Source: Methylopumilus sp026399645
GTDB taxonomy: Bacteria > Pseudomonadota > Gammaproteobacteria > Burkholderiales > Methylophilaceae
DNA: 64,000 bases
Strand: one strand, 5' to 3'
Assembly: GCF_965184065.1 (NCBI RefSeq)
Contig: NZ_OZ239098.1
Part shown: in pieces, positions 8,460 to 16,906 of the stretch
Position numbering within the stretch: position 1 is the stretch's first letter
How the letters are laid out: every line of letters begins with the position of its first letter
Made by a program: the position numbers and the translations under genes
The notes under the pieces: generated by a model
Told to the model about the DNA's origin: nothing
Seen by the model: the letters and a program-made list of their open reading frames with translations, nothing else
Database searches by the model: none

Positions 8460-9616
8460 AAAAGCCAGAATACCTCATTGTGGGGGCTGGTCCGGTTGGC
8501 CTAATTTTCTCTTTATTACTCGCAAAGCAAAATAAAAACTCGCATCTTTTAGAGTTAAGAAAAAAAAATGATGCAGGTTCAGATAATCGAGCATTAGCTC
8601 TCTCATATGGAACAAAACTCGTTCTTGAAAATCTTGGGATATGGACATTATTAGAAAAAAAGATTACTCCAATTCAAAGCATTCACACAAGTCAAAAAAA
8701 TAGCTTCGGACGTACCTTACTATCTGCAGAGGAATATAATTTGCCGGCATTGGGTTACGTTGTCTCTTATGGAGATTTATCAAAAGCACTTGAAGAAGAG
8801 ATTAATCAATCCTCATTAGTAAAAATTAGTTATGAATTTGAAGTCTCGGCTATCGAAAATAAAGAAGATAAATCTATTTTGTATGGCCGTACTAAAAATT
8901 CACCTCTCGAAACGCCACTTTTAATACTGGCTGATGGCGGAAAAAATAATACTGATTTAATTCAAAATCTTAAAAGAAAAGAAACCAGTTATAACCATAC
9001 CGCGCTTGTTACAAAAGTGACTTCAGAAATTCCACCTAAAAGTGTTGCCTATGAGAGATTTACGTCTATGGGCCCTATTGCGCTTTTGCCAAATGGGCCT
9101 AAAGAATTTTCATTGGTATGGACAGGAAAAGATTCAGACATTCAAGCGCTAGCCAAGACAAAAAAAAATGTATTTTTAGAAAAATTACATGAGCACTTTG
9201 GAGATAGAGTTGGAAGATTTATCGATTGTGAGAAGTTTATTACCTTCCCATTAAGAAAAATTGTTCTTGCAGACTTTCCAAAATCCCACATAGTAGTCAT
9301 CGGTAATTCCGCACAAACAATGCACCCAGTTGCTGGACAAGGTTTTAATACTGGAATCAGAGATGCTCATGCATTATCGAAATTAATGAATGAATCAGAG
9401 TCCGCTTATGTAGGGTCTGAATCATTTGTAAATCAATATTATACTTCTAGAAAGTCAGAGACAAAAAAGACGCTTTTTTTTACAGATTCTTTAGTAAATA
9501 TTTTTTCAAATGACTTGGTTGGTCTATCCATAACAAGGGGATTTGGCTTATCCCTTTTGGATAACTTTAGGCCCATCAAAAAATTTTTAGTCAGTAAAAT
9601 GAGTTTTGGAAAATGA
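8456..9616 (+). CDS. ubiH: 2-octaprenyl-6-methoxyphenol hydroxylase UbiH
   Basis: FAD-dependent monooxygenase that adds a ring hydroxyl in ubiquinone synthesis. The 386 residues carry the FAD-binding GxGxxG fold at the N-terminus (VGAGPVG, 9-15), the DNRALAL segment near 42, and the second flavin motif around 282-297, written GNSAQTMHPVAGQGFN. The GN-AQ form in place of the usual GDAAH is typical of UbiH within the UbiH/UbiF/COQ6 family. It overlaps pepP and the next hydroxylase gene by 4 bp on each side (ATGA junctions), so the three are translationally coupled. Ring position cannot be proved from sequence, but motif and gene order agree. Confidence 0.88.
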   Translation: MKKPEYLIVGAGPVGLIFSLLLAKQNKNSHLLELRKKNDAGSDNRALALSYGTKLVLENLGIWTLLEKKITPIQSIHTSQKNSFGRTLLSAEEYNLPALGYVVSYGDLSKALEEEINQSSLVKISYEFEVSAIENKEDKSILYGRTKNSPLETPLLILADGGKNNTDLIQNLKRKETSYNHTALVTKVTSEIPPKSVAYERFTSMGPIALLPNGPKEFSLVWTGKDSDIQALAKTKKNVFLEKLHEHFGDRVGRFIDCEKFITFPLRKIVLADFPKSHIVVIGNSAQTMHPVAGQGFNTGIRDAHALSKLMNESESAYVGSESFVNQYYTSRKSETKKTLFFTDSLVNIFSNDLVGLSITRGFGLSLLDNFRPIKKFLVSKMSFGK

Positions 9617-10779
9617 TTCGACCATCGAGTGATGTATTGATTTTAGGCTCAGGTATTGTGGGGATGGCTTCTTTAATCGCTATAGATAAATATGATATCA
9701 AGGCAACGCTATTATCAGAAGTAACAGCCCTTCACAAAAAAGAAGTTGACCCTAGATTTTATGCAATTACGCCAGGTGTTAAAACATGGCTAGAAAAAAA
9801 TGGCGTATGGGCTTTTTTGCCTGAAAAAGAAGTATTTTCAGTGCGATCTATTACTGTTTACTCGGATAAGGGGCTTTCATCTTTAAAATTTAATAATGAT
9901 GATGTAGACATGAATGAGCTTGCATTTATTGTGAATCATGATGAGCTTGAAAAAGCATTTATTTATCGAGTAAGCGACATAAACCATGAGAAAATTAAAA
10001 CAGACAAGGTTGAGTCTCTAAGTGTAGGAGCGAAAGATATAAATATCACTTATGCGAATGACAATATACGCCAATTTAAATTGATCATTGGCGCTGACGG
10101 ATCGAATTCTTGGCTTCGTAGCCAGTCATCTATAAATTTCAGGAATAAAGATTTTGATCAGACAGCAATAGTGTTTAATATTAAAACTTTAAAAGCACAT
10201 CAAGGATGTGCTTATCAAAAATTTATGTATCACGGTATATTGGCATTACTTCCTATATATTTAGATGAATTTTCGGTTGTATATTCTTTAAATAATGAGA
10301 TGCTTAAAGAATATAAAAGCTTTACCGATACTAAATTCATTCAAATGTTAAAAAATGAAATAGGTGAAGTGTTCGGAGATATTTCCTTAACAACAAAGCG
10401 CCAATACTTCCCTTTAAACATGAAGATTAATGAATCATTAATTTCAGATCGTATTTTACTTGTAGGAGATGCAGCTCACCAGGTCCATCCGCTTGCAGGC
10501 CAGGGTTTAAATTTAGGTTTAAGAGATGTAATAGAAATTGATAAATTATTAAGCTCAAATAAAAAATATCATCATGATCTTGGATTAAAGACTTTTCTTA
10601 AAAAATATAATCGCAATAGAAAGACTGATATATTAGCCTTGAGCTATTTAACAGATAAGTTAAGCTCTCTTTTTATATCTAAAAATCATATTGTGGATTT
10701 TGTAATTAATTTTGGACTTAATAAAATTGATCAAAATCAGCTGATTAAAAAAATTCTTATAAAAAAAGCAATTCATTAA
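9613..10779 (+). CDS. UbiH/UbiF/VisC-family FAD-dependent hydroxylase (UbiI position)
   Basis: Second flavin monooxygenase of ubiquinone biosynthesis in this operon. The 388 residues show the FAD GxGxxG motif (GSGIVG, 12-17), the family DPRFYAI segment near 48, and GDAAHQVHPLAGQGLNLGLRD near 285, the canonical second FAD motif. It occupies the place of ubiI (visC) in the E. coli pepP-ubiH-ubiI operon, so the likely job is C5 hydroxylation. Betaproteobacterial Ubi hydroxylases vary in regiospecificity (UbiI, UbiL, UbiM, UbiF), so I leave the symbol blank. Its stop is immediately followed by the dsbC ATG with no gap. Confidence 0.82.
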   Translation: MIRPSSDVLILGSGIVGMASLIAIDKYDIKATLLSEVTALHKKEVDPRFYAITPGVKTWLEKNGVWAFLPEKEVFSVRSITVYSDKGLSSLKFNNDDVDMNELAFIVNHDELEKAFIYRVSDINHEKIKTDKVESLSVGAKDINITYANDNIRQFKLIIGADGSNSWLRSQSSINFRNKDFDQTAIVFNIKTLKAHQGCAYQKFMYHGILALLPIYLDEFSVVYSLNNEMLKEYKSFTDTKFIQMLKNEIGEVFGDISLTTKRQYFPLNMKINESLISDRILLVGDAAHQVHPLAGQGLNLGLRDVIEIDKLLSSNKKYHHDLGLKTFLKKYNRNRKTDILALSYLTDKLSSLFISKNHIVDFVINFGLNKIDQNQLIKKILIKKAIH

Positions 10780-11499
10780 ATGACGACTTTTAAAAAAATT
10801 ATAGTACTTTTCTTATCTTTACCTTCTTTTTATTTGATTGCTGATGAAGCCAATTTAAAAAAGATGATTGAAGCTTCTTACCCAAAATACAAGGTTGAGA
10901 GCATCAAGAAAACTTCTTACAGTGGACTCTACGAAGTTTTTATGGGCGGTCAAATTGTTTATACAGATGAAAAATTTTCATTTCTTATTGCAGAGGGCCG
11001 TATTGTTGACCCAAAAACAAAGAAGGATTTAACGGGAGAGCGCCTCGAAGATTTAACTAAAATCGATTTTTCATCACTACCTCTTGCCTCAGCGATTAAA
11101 ACTATCAAAGGTGACGGGTCTAGAAAATTAGTTGTTTTTTCAGATGTTGATTGCCCTTTTTGTAAAAGGCTTGAGCAGAATGAATTTACACATTTAAATA
11201 ATATTACGATTTATACATTTCTCTTTCCAATTGAAAAGTTGCATCCAGATGCTAAGAATAAATCACGACTTATTTGGTGCGCTAAAGACCGCTCAAAAGC
11301 CTGGCTTGATTGGTCGTTAAATGAGGCGTTGCCTTCTGGCAAAGCAAATTGTGAAGCACCTACAGAACAAGTGCTTGAATTAGGCTCAAAGTTAGGGATC
11401 ACATCTACGCCGACCCTTATTTTTTCTGATGGCAAGCGAATGTTAGGTGCTCAGCCTTATAAAGAGATAGAAAAAGTGTTAAACAGCATTAAATTATAA
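10780..11499 (+). CDS. dsbC: Periplasmic thiol:disulfide interchange protein DsbC
   Basis: Disulfide isomerase of the periplasm, kept reduced by DsbD, which repairs wrongly paired cysteines. The 239 residues have a signal peptide (about 1-21, ending LIADEA), an N-terminal dimerisation domain (about 22-85) and a thioredoxin fold with active site C125-P-F-C128 and the cis-proline loop TSTPT near 205. The active-site dipeptide is PF rather than the GY of E. coli DsbC, which may shift redox behaviour; I read this as a lineage variant. Two further cysteines (WCAKD, ANCEA) could form a structural disulfide. The gene abuts the upstream hydroxylase without a gap. LptD in this window is a known DsbC client in E. 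coli. Confidence 0.9.
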   Translation: MTTFKKIIVLFLSLPSFYLIADEANLKKMIEASYPKYKVESIKKTSYSGLYEVFMGGQIVYTDEKFSFLIAEGRIVDPKTKKDLTGERLEDLTKIDFSSLPLASAIKTIKGDGSRKLVVFSDVDCPFCKRLEQNEFTHLNNITIYTFLFPIEKLHPDAKNKSRLIWCAKDRSKAWLDWSLNEALPSGKANCEAPTEQVLELGSKLGITSTPTLIFSDGKRMLGAQPYKEIEKVLNSIKL

Positions 11500-11521
11500 G
11501 GTCTTTTAGGCAACAAATAGC

Positions 11522-11550
11522 TTGACATTTATTCCTAAACAACGTAAAAA
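11522..11550 (+). promoter_or_regulatory. Predicted promoter of the cold-shock gene
   Basis: A perfect -35 hexamer TTGACA (11522-11527) is followed after 17 bp by TAAAAA (11545-11550), which matches four of six -10 positions. It lies between dsbC and the cold-shock gene and would give a leader of about 115 nt, the long-leader layout usual for cspA-type genes. The -10 is weak, so this is a prediction. Confidence 0.4.
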
Positions 11551-11628
11551 AGCTTCCAGGTGTTTGGTTTCGAGTTTTATTTAGCTAGCTTTAATTTATA
11601 TTTAAGTAGTGCTTTAGTTCTTGATTCA

Positions 11629-11664
11629 AACTTTTGGGGGGCCTCCCTTGTTTAAAGTTAAGGA
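11629..11664 (+). promoter_or_regulatory. Structured leader next to the csp ribosome-binding site
   Basis: AACTTT (11629-11634) pairs with AAAGTT (11654-11659), enclosing a G6 run and CCTCCC that can form a short inner stem. The Shine-Dalgarno AAGGA follows at once (11660-11664), 8 bp before the ATG. A foldable element touching the ribosome site fits the temperature-responsive leaders known for cspA mRNAs. Folding was judged by eye. Confidence 0.35.
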
Positions 11665-11672
11665 TTTATGAA

Positions 11673-11876
11673 ATGGCAACAGGTACAGTAAAGTGGTTTA
11701 ATGATTCAAAAGGTTTTGGTTTTATTACTCCTGATGATGGTGGTGATGATTTATTCGCTCACTTCTCAGCAATCGTAGATACAGGATATAAAAGTCTTAA
11801 AGAAGGTCAAAGAGTAACTTTTGACGTTACAGACGGACCAAAAGGCAAGCAAGCTTCAAATATAAATAAAGCCTAG
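11673..11876 (+). CDS. Cold-shock domain protein, CspA family
   Basis: Small single-stranded nucleic-acid-binding protein acting as an RNA chaperone. I start at MATGTVKWF, the family's standard N-terminus, preceded by AAGGA at a good distance; an upstream in-frame ATG would add an unrelated 13-residue tail. The 67 residues hold the RNA-binding motifs KGFGFI (RNP1, about 15-20) and DLFAHFS (RNP2, about 29-35) and the C-terminal KGKQASNI. It stands alone between dsbC and icd with its own predicted promoter, long leader and strong terminator. Which csp paralogue it is cannot be told, and constitutive as well as cold-induced members look alike. Confidence 0.93.
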   Translation: MATGTVKWFNDSKGFGFITPDDGGDDLFAHFSAIVDTGYKSLKEGQRVTFDVTDGPKGKQASNINKA

Positions 11877-11894
11877 TTTCAAATTAAATAAATA

Positions 11895-11920
11895 AGCCCG
11901 CGAAAGCGGGCTTTTTTTTT
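11895..11920. terminator. Bidirectional intrinsic terminator between csp and icd
   Basis: Seven-base-pair GC-rich stem AGCCCGC/GCGGGCT with a GAAA tetraloop (11895-11912) followed by a run of nine T on the plus strand, a strong terminator for csp. On the minus strand the stem is preceded by A residues and followed by TTATTTATTT, so it can also stop icd transcripts. The stop codon of icd (11919-11921) sits inside the plus-strand T tract. Confidence 0.9.
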
Positions 11921-13157
11921 ACATATAACTTATGATGGCGTCAGCAAAGCTATCTGTGGATAGCGCATCTACATTATTTAATTGTGATGAAAAATCTTGA
12001 GTGACTTTTTGAGCCACTAATGTTTTTCTAAATGCTGATAAGAGTATGCCAGCAGCTTCCGACCATCCCATATGTCTTAACATCATTTCAGCAGACAGAA
12101 TAAGAGAGCTGGGGTTGGCGATTTTTTTACCCGCAATGCTTGGAGCGGAACCATGAGTCGCTTCAAAAATAACAGTCGAATCTGATAAATTAGCACCCGG
12201 TGCAATACCAATACCTCCAACTTGAGCAGCTAATGCATCTGAAATGTAGTCTCCGTTAAGATTAAGCGTGGCTACAACATCATATTTGCTTGGGTGGAGT
12301 AAAATTTCCTGCAAAAAGGCATCTGCAATACAATCATTGATAATGAGGCCATTATCACATTTAAAACCGGTTTTTCCTTCAATAGCTTTAGCACCAAACT
12401 CATCTCGGGCTAGCTCATATCCCCATTCTTTAAACCCACCTTCAGTAAATTTCATAATATTGCCTTTGTGGACCAGCGTCACCGATCTTTTTTTATGCTC
12501 AATAGCATACTCAATCGCTTTTCTTATCAGCCTTTGGCTGCCTTCTTTAGAAACAGGTTTAATACCTATAGCAGTTGATTCGGGGAAGCGAATTTTATTT
12601 TTAATACCCAATTCTGAAATCATTTGAATAATTTTCTTAGATTCCTCGGAGTATGCTTGCCATTCAATCCCTGCGTAAATATCCTCTGTATTTTCTCTAA
12701 AAATAACCATATTAGTTTTTTCAGGATTTTTGAGAGGGCTTGGTACACCATCAAAGTACTCAATAGGTCTTAAGCAGACGTATAGATCCAGTTCTTGTCT
12801 CATTGCTACATTAAGAGATCTAATACCTCCACTCACGGGCGTCGTGAGCGGGCCTTTAATTGATACAACGCACTCTTTCATAGCATCAAGAGTTTCTTGA
12901 GGTAGCCATGTATCATTGTCGTATGTTTTTGTAGCTTTTTCTCCCGCATAAATTTCCATCCAAGCAATTTCCTTTTCCCCACCATAAGCTTTTAAGACAG
13001 CATGATTGACGACTTTAAGCATTGCCGGTGTAATGTCTACACCAATGCCATCGCCTTCAATAAATGGGATAATGGGACGGTCTGGAACATTCAAAGATAA
13101 GTTTGAATTTACTGTAATTTTAGATGCATTTTTTGGAAAATTAATTTTACTTTGCAT
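11919..13157 (-). CDS. icd: Isocitrate dehydrogenase [NADP+]
   Basis: TCA-cycle enzyme oxidising isocitrate to 2-oxoglutarate with NADP+, and so the main source of carbon skeleton for ammonium assimilation. The 412 residues match the bacterial homodimeric type (E. coli 416). Visible are IPFIEGDGIG (30-39), the substrate-binding SGGIRSLNVAMRQ (109-121) with the regulatory serine equivalent S114 (E. coli S113), the K/D catalytic region KGNIMKFTEG, and the cofactor loop EATHGSAPSIAGK. It is divergent from rluE with only 20 bp between the start codons, a pairing also found in E. coli, and shares a terminator with csp. Confidence 0.96.
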   Translation of the reverse strand: MQSKINFPKNASKITVNSNLSLNVPDRPIIPFIEGDGIGVDITPAMLKVVNHAVLKAYGGEKEIAWMEIYAGEKATKTYDNDTWLPQETLDAMKECVVSIKGPLTTPVSGGIRSLNVAMRQELDLYVCLRPIEYFDGVPSPLKNPEKTNMVIFRENTEDIYAGIEWQAYSEESKKIIQMISELGIKNKIRFPESTAIGIKPVSKEGSQRLIRKAIEYAIEHKKRSVTLVHKGNIMKFTEGGFKEWGYELARDEFGAKAIEGKTGFKCDNGLIINDCIADAFLQEILLHPSKYDVVATLNLNGDYISDALAAQVGGIGIAPGANLSDSTVIFEATHGSAPSIAGKKIANPSSLILSAEMMLRHMGWSEAAGILLSAFRKTLVAQKVTQDFSSQLNNVDALSTDSFADAIISYM

Positions 13158-13177
13158 TCATACTCACTTTTATTTTA

Positions 13178-13714
13178 ATGAAAATACTATTTAATAAGCC
13201 TTACGGTGTGGTTTGTCAGTTTAGTAAGCATGACAACCATAAAACCTTAAAAGATTTTATTCCAATACCTAATGTTTATCCTGCAGGAAGGCTTGACACT
13301 GATAGTGAAGGTTTAATTATTCTAACTGATGATGGGATATTTCAACATCAAATTAGTGATCCAAAATACAAAATGCAAAAAACTTATTGGGCTCAGGTTG
13401 AGGGCACTCCAAAAGAGAGTGATTTAGAGGAATTAAGACAAGGCGTTGATTTAGGAGAATTTAAAACATTACCCGCAGAGGTAAAAATGATAAATGAACC
13501 TAAAATATTATGGGAAAGAATTCCGCCAATTAGAGAGAGAAAAATGATTGCCACAACCTGGCTTGAAATTAAAATATCAGAAGGTAAAAATCGTCAAGTA
13601 AGAAGAATGACTGGAAAAATTGGATACCCCACCCTAAGATTAATTCGTTTTGCGATTGGACCTTATAATTTAGATGAATTAGATCTTGGTGCCTATAAAA
13701 GTCTCCATGATTAA
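13178..13714 (+). CDS. rluE: 23S rRNA pseudouridine(2457) synthase RluE
   Basis: RsuA-family pseudouridine synthase acting on 23S rRNA. The 178 residues lack the N-terminal S4 domain found in RsuA and RluB, as is normal for RluE. The catalytic motif is AGRLDTDSEGL (37-47, catalytic D40), followed by the family segments KTYWAQVEG and GKNRQVRRMTGKIG. It is divergent from icd as in E. coli, where rluE also lies beside icd. No Shine-Dalgarno is visible upstream of the ATG and only 20 bp separate the two starts, so its promoter must overlap the 5' end of icd. Naming within the family rests on the missing S4 domain and on gene context. Confidence 0.88.
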   Translation: MKILFNKPYGVVCQFSKHDNHKTLKDFIPIPNVYPAGRLDTDSEGLIILTDDGIFQHQISDPKYKMQKTYWAQVEGTPKESDLEELRQGVDLGEFKTLPAEVKMINEPKILWERIPPIRERKMIATTWLEIKISEGKNRQVRRMTGKIGYPTLRLIRFAIGPYNLDELDLGAYKSLHD

Positions 13715-13822
13715 AAAATTATTTTTGATTCGTAGCTTAAGGATTAGGATTAAAGGAGTACTACCCCGTTAATAAGCAACCGATTATGATAAAATTTAGC
13801 TACATTTATTCGAAGCATATCT

Positions 13823-14908
13823 ATGTCAGGTAATACTCTAGGCACTCTATTTACACTTACTTCTTTTGGTGAATCACATGGTGCAGCTATAGGCGGTATT
13901 GTGGACGGCTGTCCGCCAGGATTGGATTTGTCGGAAGAAGATTTGCAAATAGACTTGGATAGAAGAAAGCCTGGCACCTCAAAGCATGTGACTCAACGCA
14001 AGGAAGAAGATAAGGTTGAGATTTTATCTGGTGTATTTGAAGGTAAAACAACAGGTGCACCTATCGGGTTTATTATTCGCAATACAGATCAACGAAGTCA
14101 AGACTATTCAAAAATTAAAGATGTATTCCGCCCCGGACATGCGGACTATACATACGCCCACAAATATGGAATAAGAGACTATAGGGGTGGCGGAAGATCA
14201 AGCGCTAGGGAGACCGCTGTTAGAGTTGCTGCAGGCGCTATTGCAAAAAAATGGTTACTTAAGAAATATGGAACTACAATCCGAGGATACTTGAGTCAAA
14301 TGGGCACCATTCAAATAGCATTTAAAAACTGGGAAGATGTAAATAAAAATCCATTTTTTTGCCCTAATCAAGATCAGGTAATTGAGCTAGAAGAATATTT
14401 AGATGGCATTCGTGCTGACAGAGATTCGGTAGGTGCAAAAATTACTGTGGTTGCTGAGAATGTGCCTGTGGGATTTGGTGAGCCTATTTTTGGAAGATTA
14501 GACGCTGAAATTGCTCATGCAATGATGGGTATTAATGCTGTAAAAGGCGTTGATATTGGCAAAGGCTTCGGCTCTATCATTCAAAAAGGTAGTGAGCATG
14601 GCGACGAACTGACCCCCCAAGGTTTTTTGACAAATAATGCAGGTGGTATTTTAGGGGGCATTTCGACAGGTCAGCCTGTTATTGCTCATGTGGCATTTAA
14701 GCCAACCTCAAGCATTCCTCAAGATCGAAAATCAATCAACACAAAAGGCGAAGCCGTTCTGATGCAAACAACAGGCCGTCATGACCCTTGTGTTGCTATA
14801 AGAGCGACGCCTATTGTTGAAGCTATGTTAGCTTTGGTTATTATGGATCAAGCATTAAGACATCGAGCACAAAACGCGGATGTAATTGTGCACACACCTA
14901 AAATTTAG
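13823..14908 (+). CDS. aroC: Chorismate synthase
   Basis: Last step of the shikimate pathway: eliminates phosphate from EPSP to give chorismate, using reduced FMN. The 361 residues contain the N-terminal GESHGAAIGG signature (16-25), the FMN/EPSP-binding RPGHADYTYAHKYG and RGGGRSSARETA stretches, and the C-terminal GRHDPCVAIRATPIVEAM. Length matches bifunctionally annotated proteobacterial enzymes, but nothing suggests an attached flavin reductase. The TAG stop shares its G with the GTG start of the downstream transporter, so the two are coupled. A TATGAT hexamer about 33 bp upstream is a possible -10 without a good -35. Confidence 0.96.
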   Translation: MSGNTLGTLFTLTSFGESHGAAIGGIVDGCPPGLDLSEEDLQIDLDRRKPGTSKHVTQRKEEDKVEILSGVFEGKTTGAPIGFIIRNTDQRSQDYSKIKDVFRPGHADYTYAHKYGIRDYRGGGRSSARETAVRVAAGAIAKKWLLKKYGTTIRGYLSQMGTIQIAFKNWEDVNKNPFFCPNQDQVIELEEYLDGIRADRDSVGAKITVVAENVPVGFGEPIFGRLDAEIAHAMMGINAVKGVDIGKGFGSIIQKGSEHGDELTPQGFLTNNAGGILGGISTGQPVIAHVAFKPTSSIPQDRKSINTKGEAVLMQTTGRHDPCVAIRATPIVEAMLALVIMDQALRHRAQNADVIVHTPKI

Positions 14909-16077
14909 TGAGTTCTAGCTATAATCTTCATTGGCGTTTATCGCGTTTTTATTTCTTTTATTATTTCTTCGTAGGTTCTTTTGTCCCTTATTGGGGAATT
15001 TATCTACAATCAGAAAATTTTTCACCTTCTAGCATTGGCATTCTTCTCTCTTTATTCCAAATCAGTCGCATCGTTGCCCCTAATTTTTGGGGGTGGTTAG
15101 CCGACCATTCAGGTCATCGAGTTAAATGGATAAAGCTGACATCATTTCTAGGTCTCATAGGGTTTATAGGTGTTTTTTGGGCAAAGGGTTTTTTTTGGAT
15201 CTTTTTAGTAATGTCAGCATTAAGTTTATTTACAAGTTCAACATTACCTCTTGCGGAATCTTTAACTCTCGCACATTTAGCAACTACAGATGGGCATTAC
15301 AGCAGAATAAGATTATGGGGATCAATTGGATTTATTGTGGCGTCATTATTCTTAGGCTATTTAATAGATCTTCAAGGAATTAATATTTTATTGTGGGTTT
15401 TACTCATAACTCAAGCCATTATATTTTTCTTATCAAATACCATCCCTGAAGCTAAGGAGATTCACCACAAAAAAAACGATTTACCTATTTGGAAGATTAT
15501 CAAAACACCATCTGTAGTAGCGCTTTTAATCGGATGTACTTTAATGGTTTCAGCTCACGGAGTGCTTTATAATTTTTATTCAATCTACCTAAAAGAGCAT
15601 GGATATAGCAGTGCTACGATAGGATGGCTTTGGGCGGTTGGTGTTATCTGTGAAATTTTTATTTTTATGTTGATGCCAAAAATTTTACGTCGGTACTCAC
15701 TTAAAACAATTTTATTACTAAGTTTATTTTTAGGTGTGATTCGATTTATTCTCATAGGAGCTTCTCCTAATCACTTCTATTTATTACTCATAGCACAAAT
15801 GTTTCATGCTGCAACCTTTGGAAGTTTTCATGCAGCCTCAATTGAGGTTATTGCTTACTTTTTTAAAGGGCGAAATCAGTCAAGGGGGCAGGCAATTTAT
15901 AATAGTGTAGCTTATGGAATTGGAGGAACTATTGGGGGGTTAGGCGGCGGTTATTTAATACAATATCTTGGTGGTCAGCTTGGGTTTATGATCGCTGCTA
16001 TATCACCACTCATTGGATTTGCAGTGATTTGGTATGGATTAAAATTAGAAATTAAAGGCAATAAAATATTTGGCTAA
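14908..16077 (+). CDS. MFS transporter, HcaT/LacY-like (MFS_1-like)
   Basis: Twelve-helix major facilitator permease of the inner membrane. GTG start overlapping the aroC stop by one base. The 389 residues show the N-terminal SRFYFFYYFFVG, the loop 2-3 motif region WGWLADHSGHRVKW (about 65-78) and paired glycine-rich helices near the C-terminus. The pattern resembles the 3-phenylpropionate permease group (HcaT), which is often found beside aroC in betaproteobacteria. The substrate is unknown; the name in the family is historical and should not be taken as evidence for phenylpropionate uptake. Its end is 2 bp from the convergent folE2 end, with no terminator between. Confidence 0.8.
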   Translation: MSSSYNLHWRLSRFYFFYYFFVGSFVPYWGIYLQSENFSPSSIGILLSLFQISRIVAPNFWGWLADHSGHRVKWIKLTSFLGLIGFIGVFWAKGFFWIFLVMSALSLFTSSTLPLAESLTLAHLATTDGHYSRIRLWGSIGFIVASLFLGYLIDLQGINILLWVLLITQAIIFFLSNTIPEAKEIHHKKNDLPIWKIIKTPSVVALLIGCTLMVSAHGVLYNFYSIYLKEHGYSSATIGWLWAVGVICEIFIFMLMPKILRRYSLKTILLLSLFLGVIRFILIGASPNHFYLLLIAQMFHAATFGSFHAASIEVIAYFFKGRNQSRGQAIYNSVAYGIGGTIGGLGGGYLIQYLGGQLGFMIAAISPLIGFAVIWYGLKLEIKGNKIFG

Positions 16078-16079
16078 GA

Positions 16080-16871
16080 CTAGCCCTCAATCAATGCGTA
16101 GGCTGAATGATTATGAATAGATTCGAAGTTTTCAGACTCCACTACAAAGTGATTGATTCTTTTTTCTAGTTTTAATTGAGCCGCAACGTCTCTTACCATG
16201 TCTTCTACAAATTTAGGATTGTCGTAAGCTTTCTCAGTCACATATTTTTCATCAGGCCTTTTAAGCAAACCATAAAGCTCAGATGATGCCTGTTTTTCAA
16301 TAAGCTCAATTAATTCTTCCACCCAAATAAATTTATTAATTTCAGCCGTAACTGTGACGTGAGATCTTTGATTATGCGCCCCATAATCTGAAATTTTCTT
16401 TGAGCATGGACAAAGGCTCGTAACCGGAACTACAACTTTGATTGTATTTTTGAATTTTCCATCAACAATTTTTCCAATAAAACTTACCTCATAATCTAAA
16501 AGGCTTTTAACACCAGAAACAGGAGCAGTTTTATTAATGAAATATGGAAATGTCATTTCAACATCACAAGATTTTGATTCAAGTCGCTTAATCATTTCTC
16601 TTAAGATATTTTCAAAAGACTCAACAGAGATTTCTCGCTCATTCATGTTTAAGATTTCAACAAATCTAGACATATGAGTACCTTTAAAATTATGCGGCAG
16701 GTATACATACATATTGAATGTTGCAATTGTATGTTGAGCGCCGCCCGTTTTATCTTTTACGAGAACGGGATGCTTTATAGATTTAATGCCAACTTTATCA
16801 ATATCCAAACTCCTTAAATCAGTGGAGCTTTGAACATCTTCAATCGGGCAGATGTGGTCGCTTGTTGTCAT
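16080..16871 (-). CDS. folE2: GTP cyclohydrolase I, type IB
   Basis: Converts GTP to dihydroneopterin triphosphate, the first step of folate synthesis. This is the FolE2 (COG1469) type, unrelated in length to FolE and active with metals other than zinc in characterised members. The 263 residues show GTHMSRF (64-70), the substrate-pocket FPYFINKTAPVSG (108-120) and the metal-cysteine segment TSLCPCSKKISDYGAHNQRSHV region (151-172: C154, C156, H166, H171). No Zur-like operator is visible upstream, so there is no sign here that it is a zinc-shortage backup; it may be the sole enzyme. It lies 35 bp downstream of dxs on the same strand. Confidence 0.93.
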   Translation of the reverse strand: MTTSDHICPIEDVQSSTDLRSLDIDKVGIKSIKHPVLVKDKTGGAQHTIATFNMYVYLPHNFKGTHMSRFVEILNMNEREISVESFENILREMIKRLESKSCDVEMTFPYFINKTAPVSGVKSLLDYEVSFIGKIVDGKFKNTIKVVVPVTSLCPCSKKISDYGAHNQRSHVTVTAEINKFIWVEELIELIEKQASSELYGLLKRPDEKYVTEKAYDNPKFVEDMVRDVAAQLKLEKRINHFVVESENFESIHNHSAYALIEG

Positions 16872-16906
16872 AATAAAGAATTAAATATTAATACTTGAGT
16901 GTAGCA

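Noticed and set aside
11634..11672. In-frame ATG giving a 13-residue extension of the cold-shock protein
   Set aside because: The standard Csp N-terminus MATGTVKWF has its own good Shine-Dalgarno, and the extension overlaps the structured leader.
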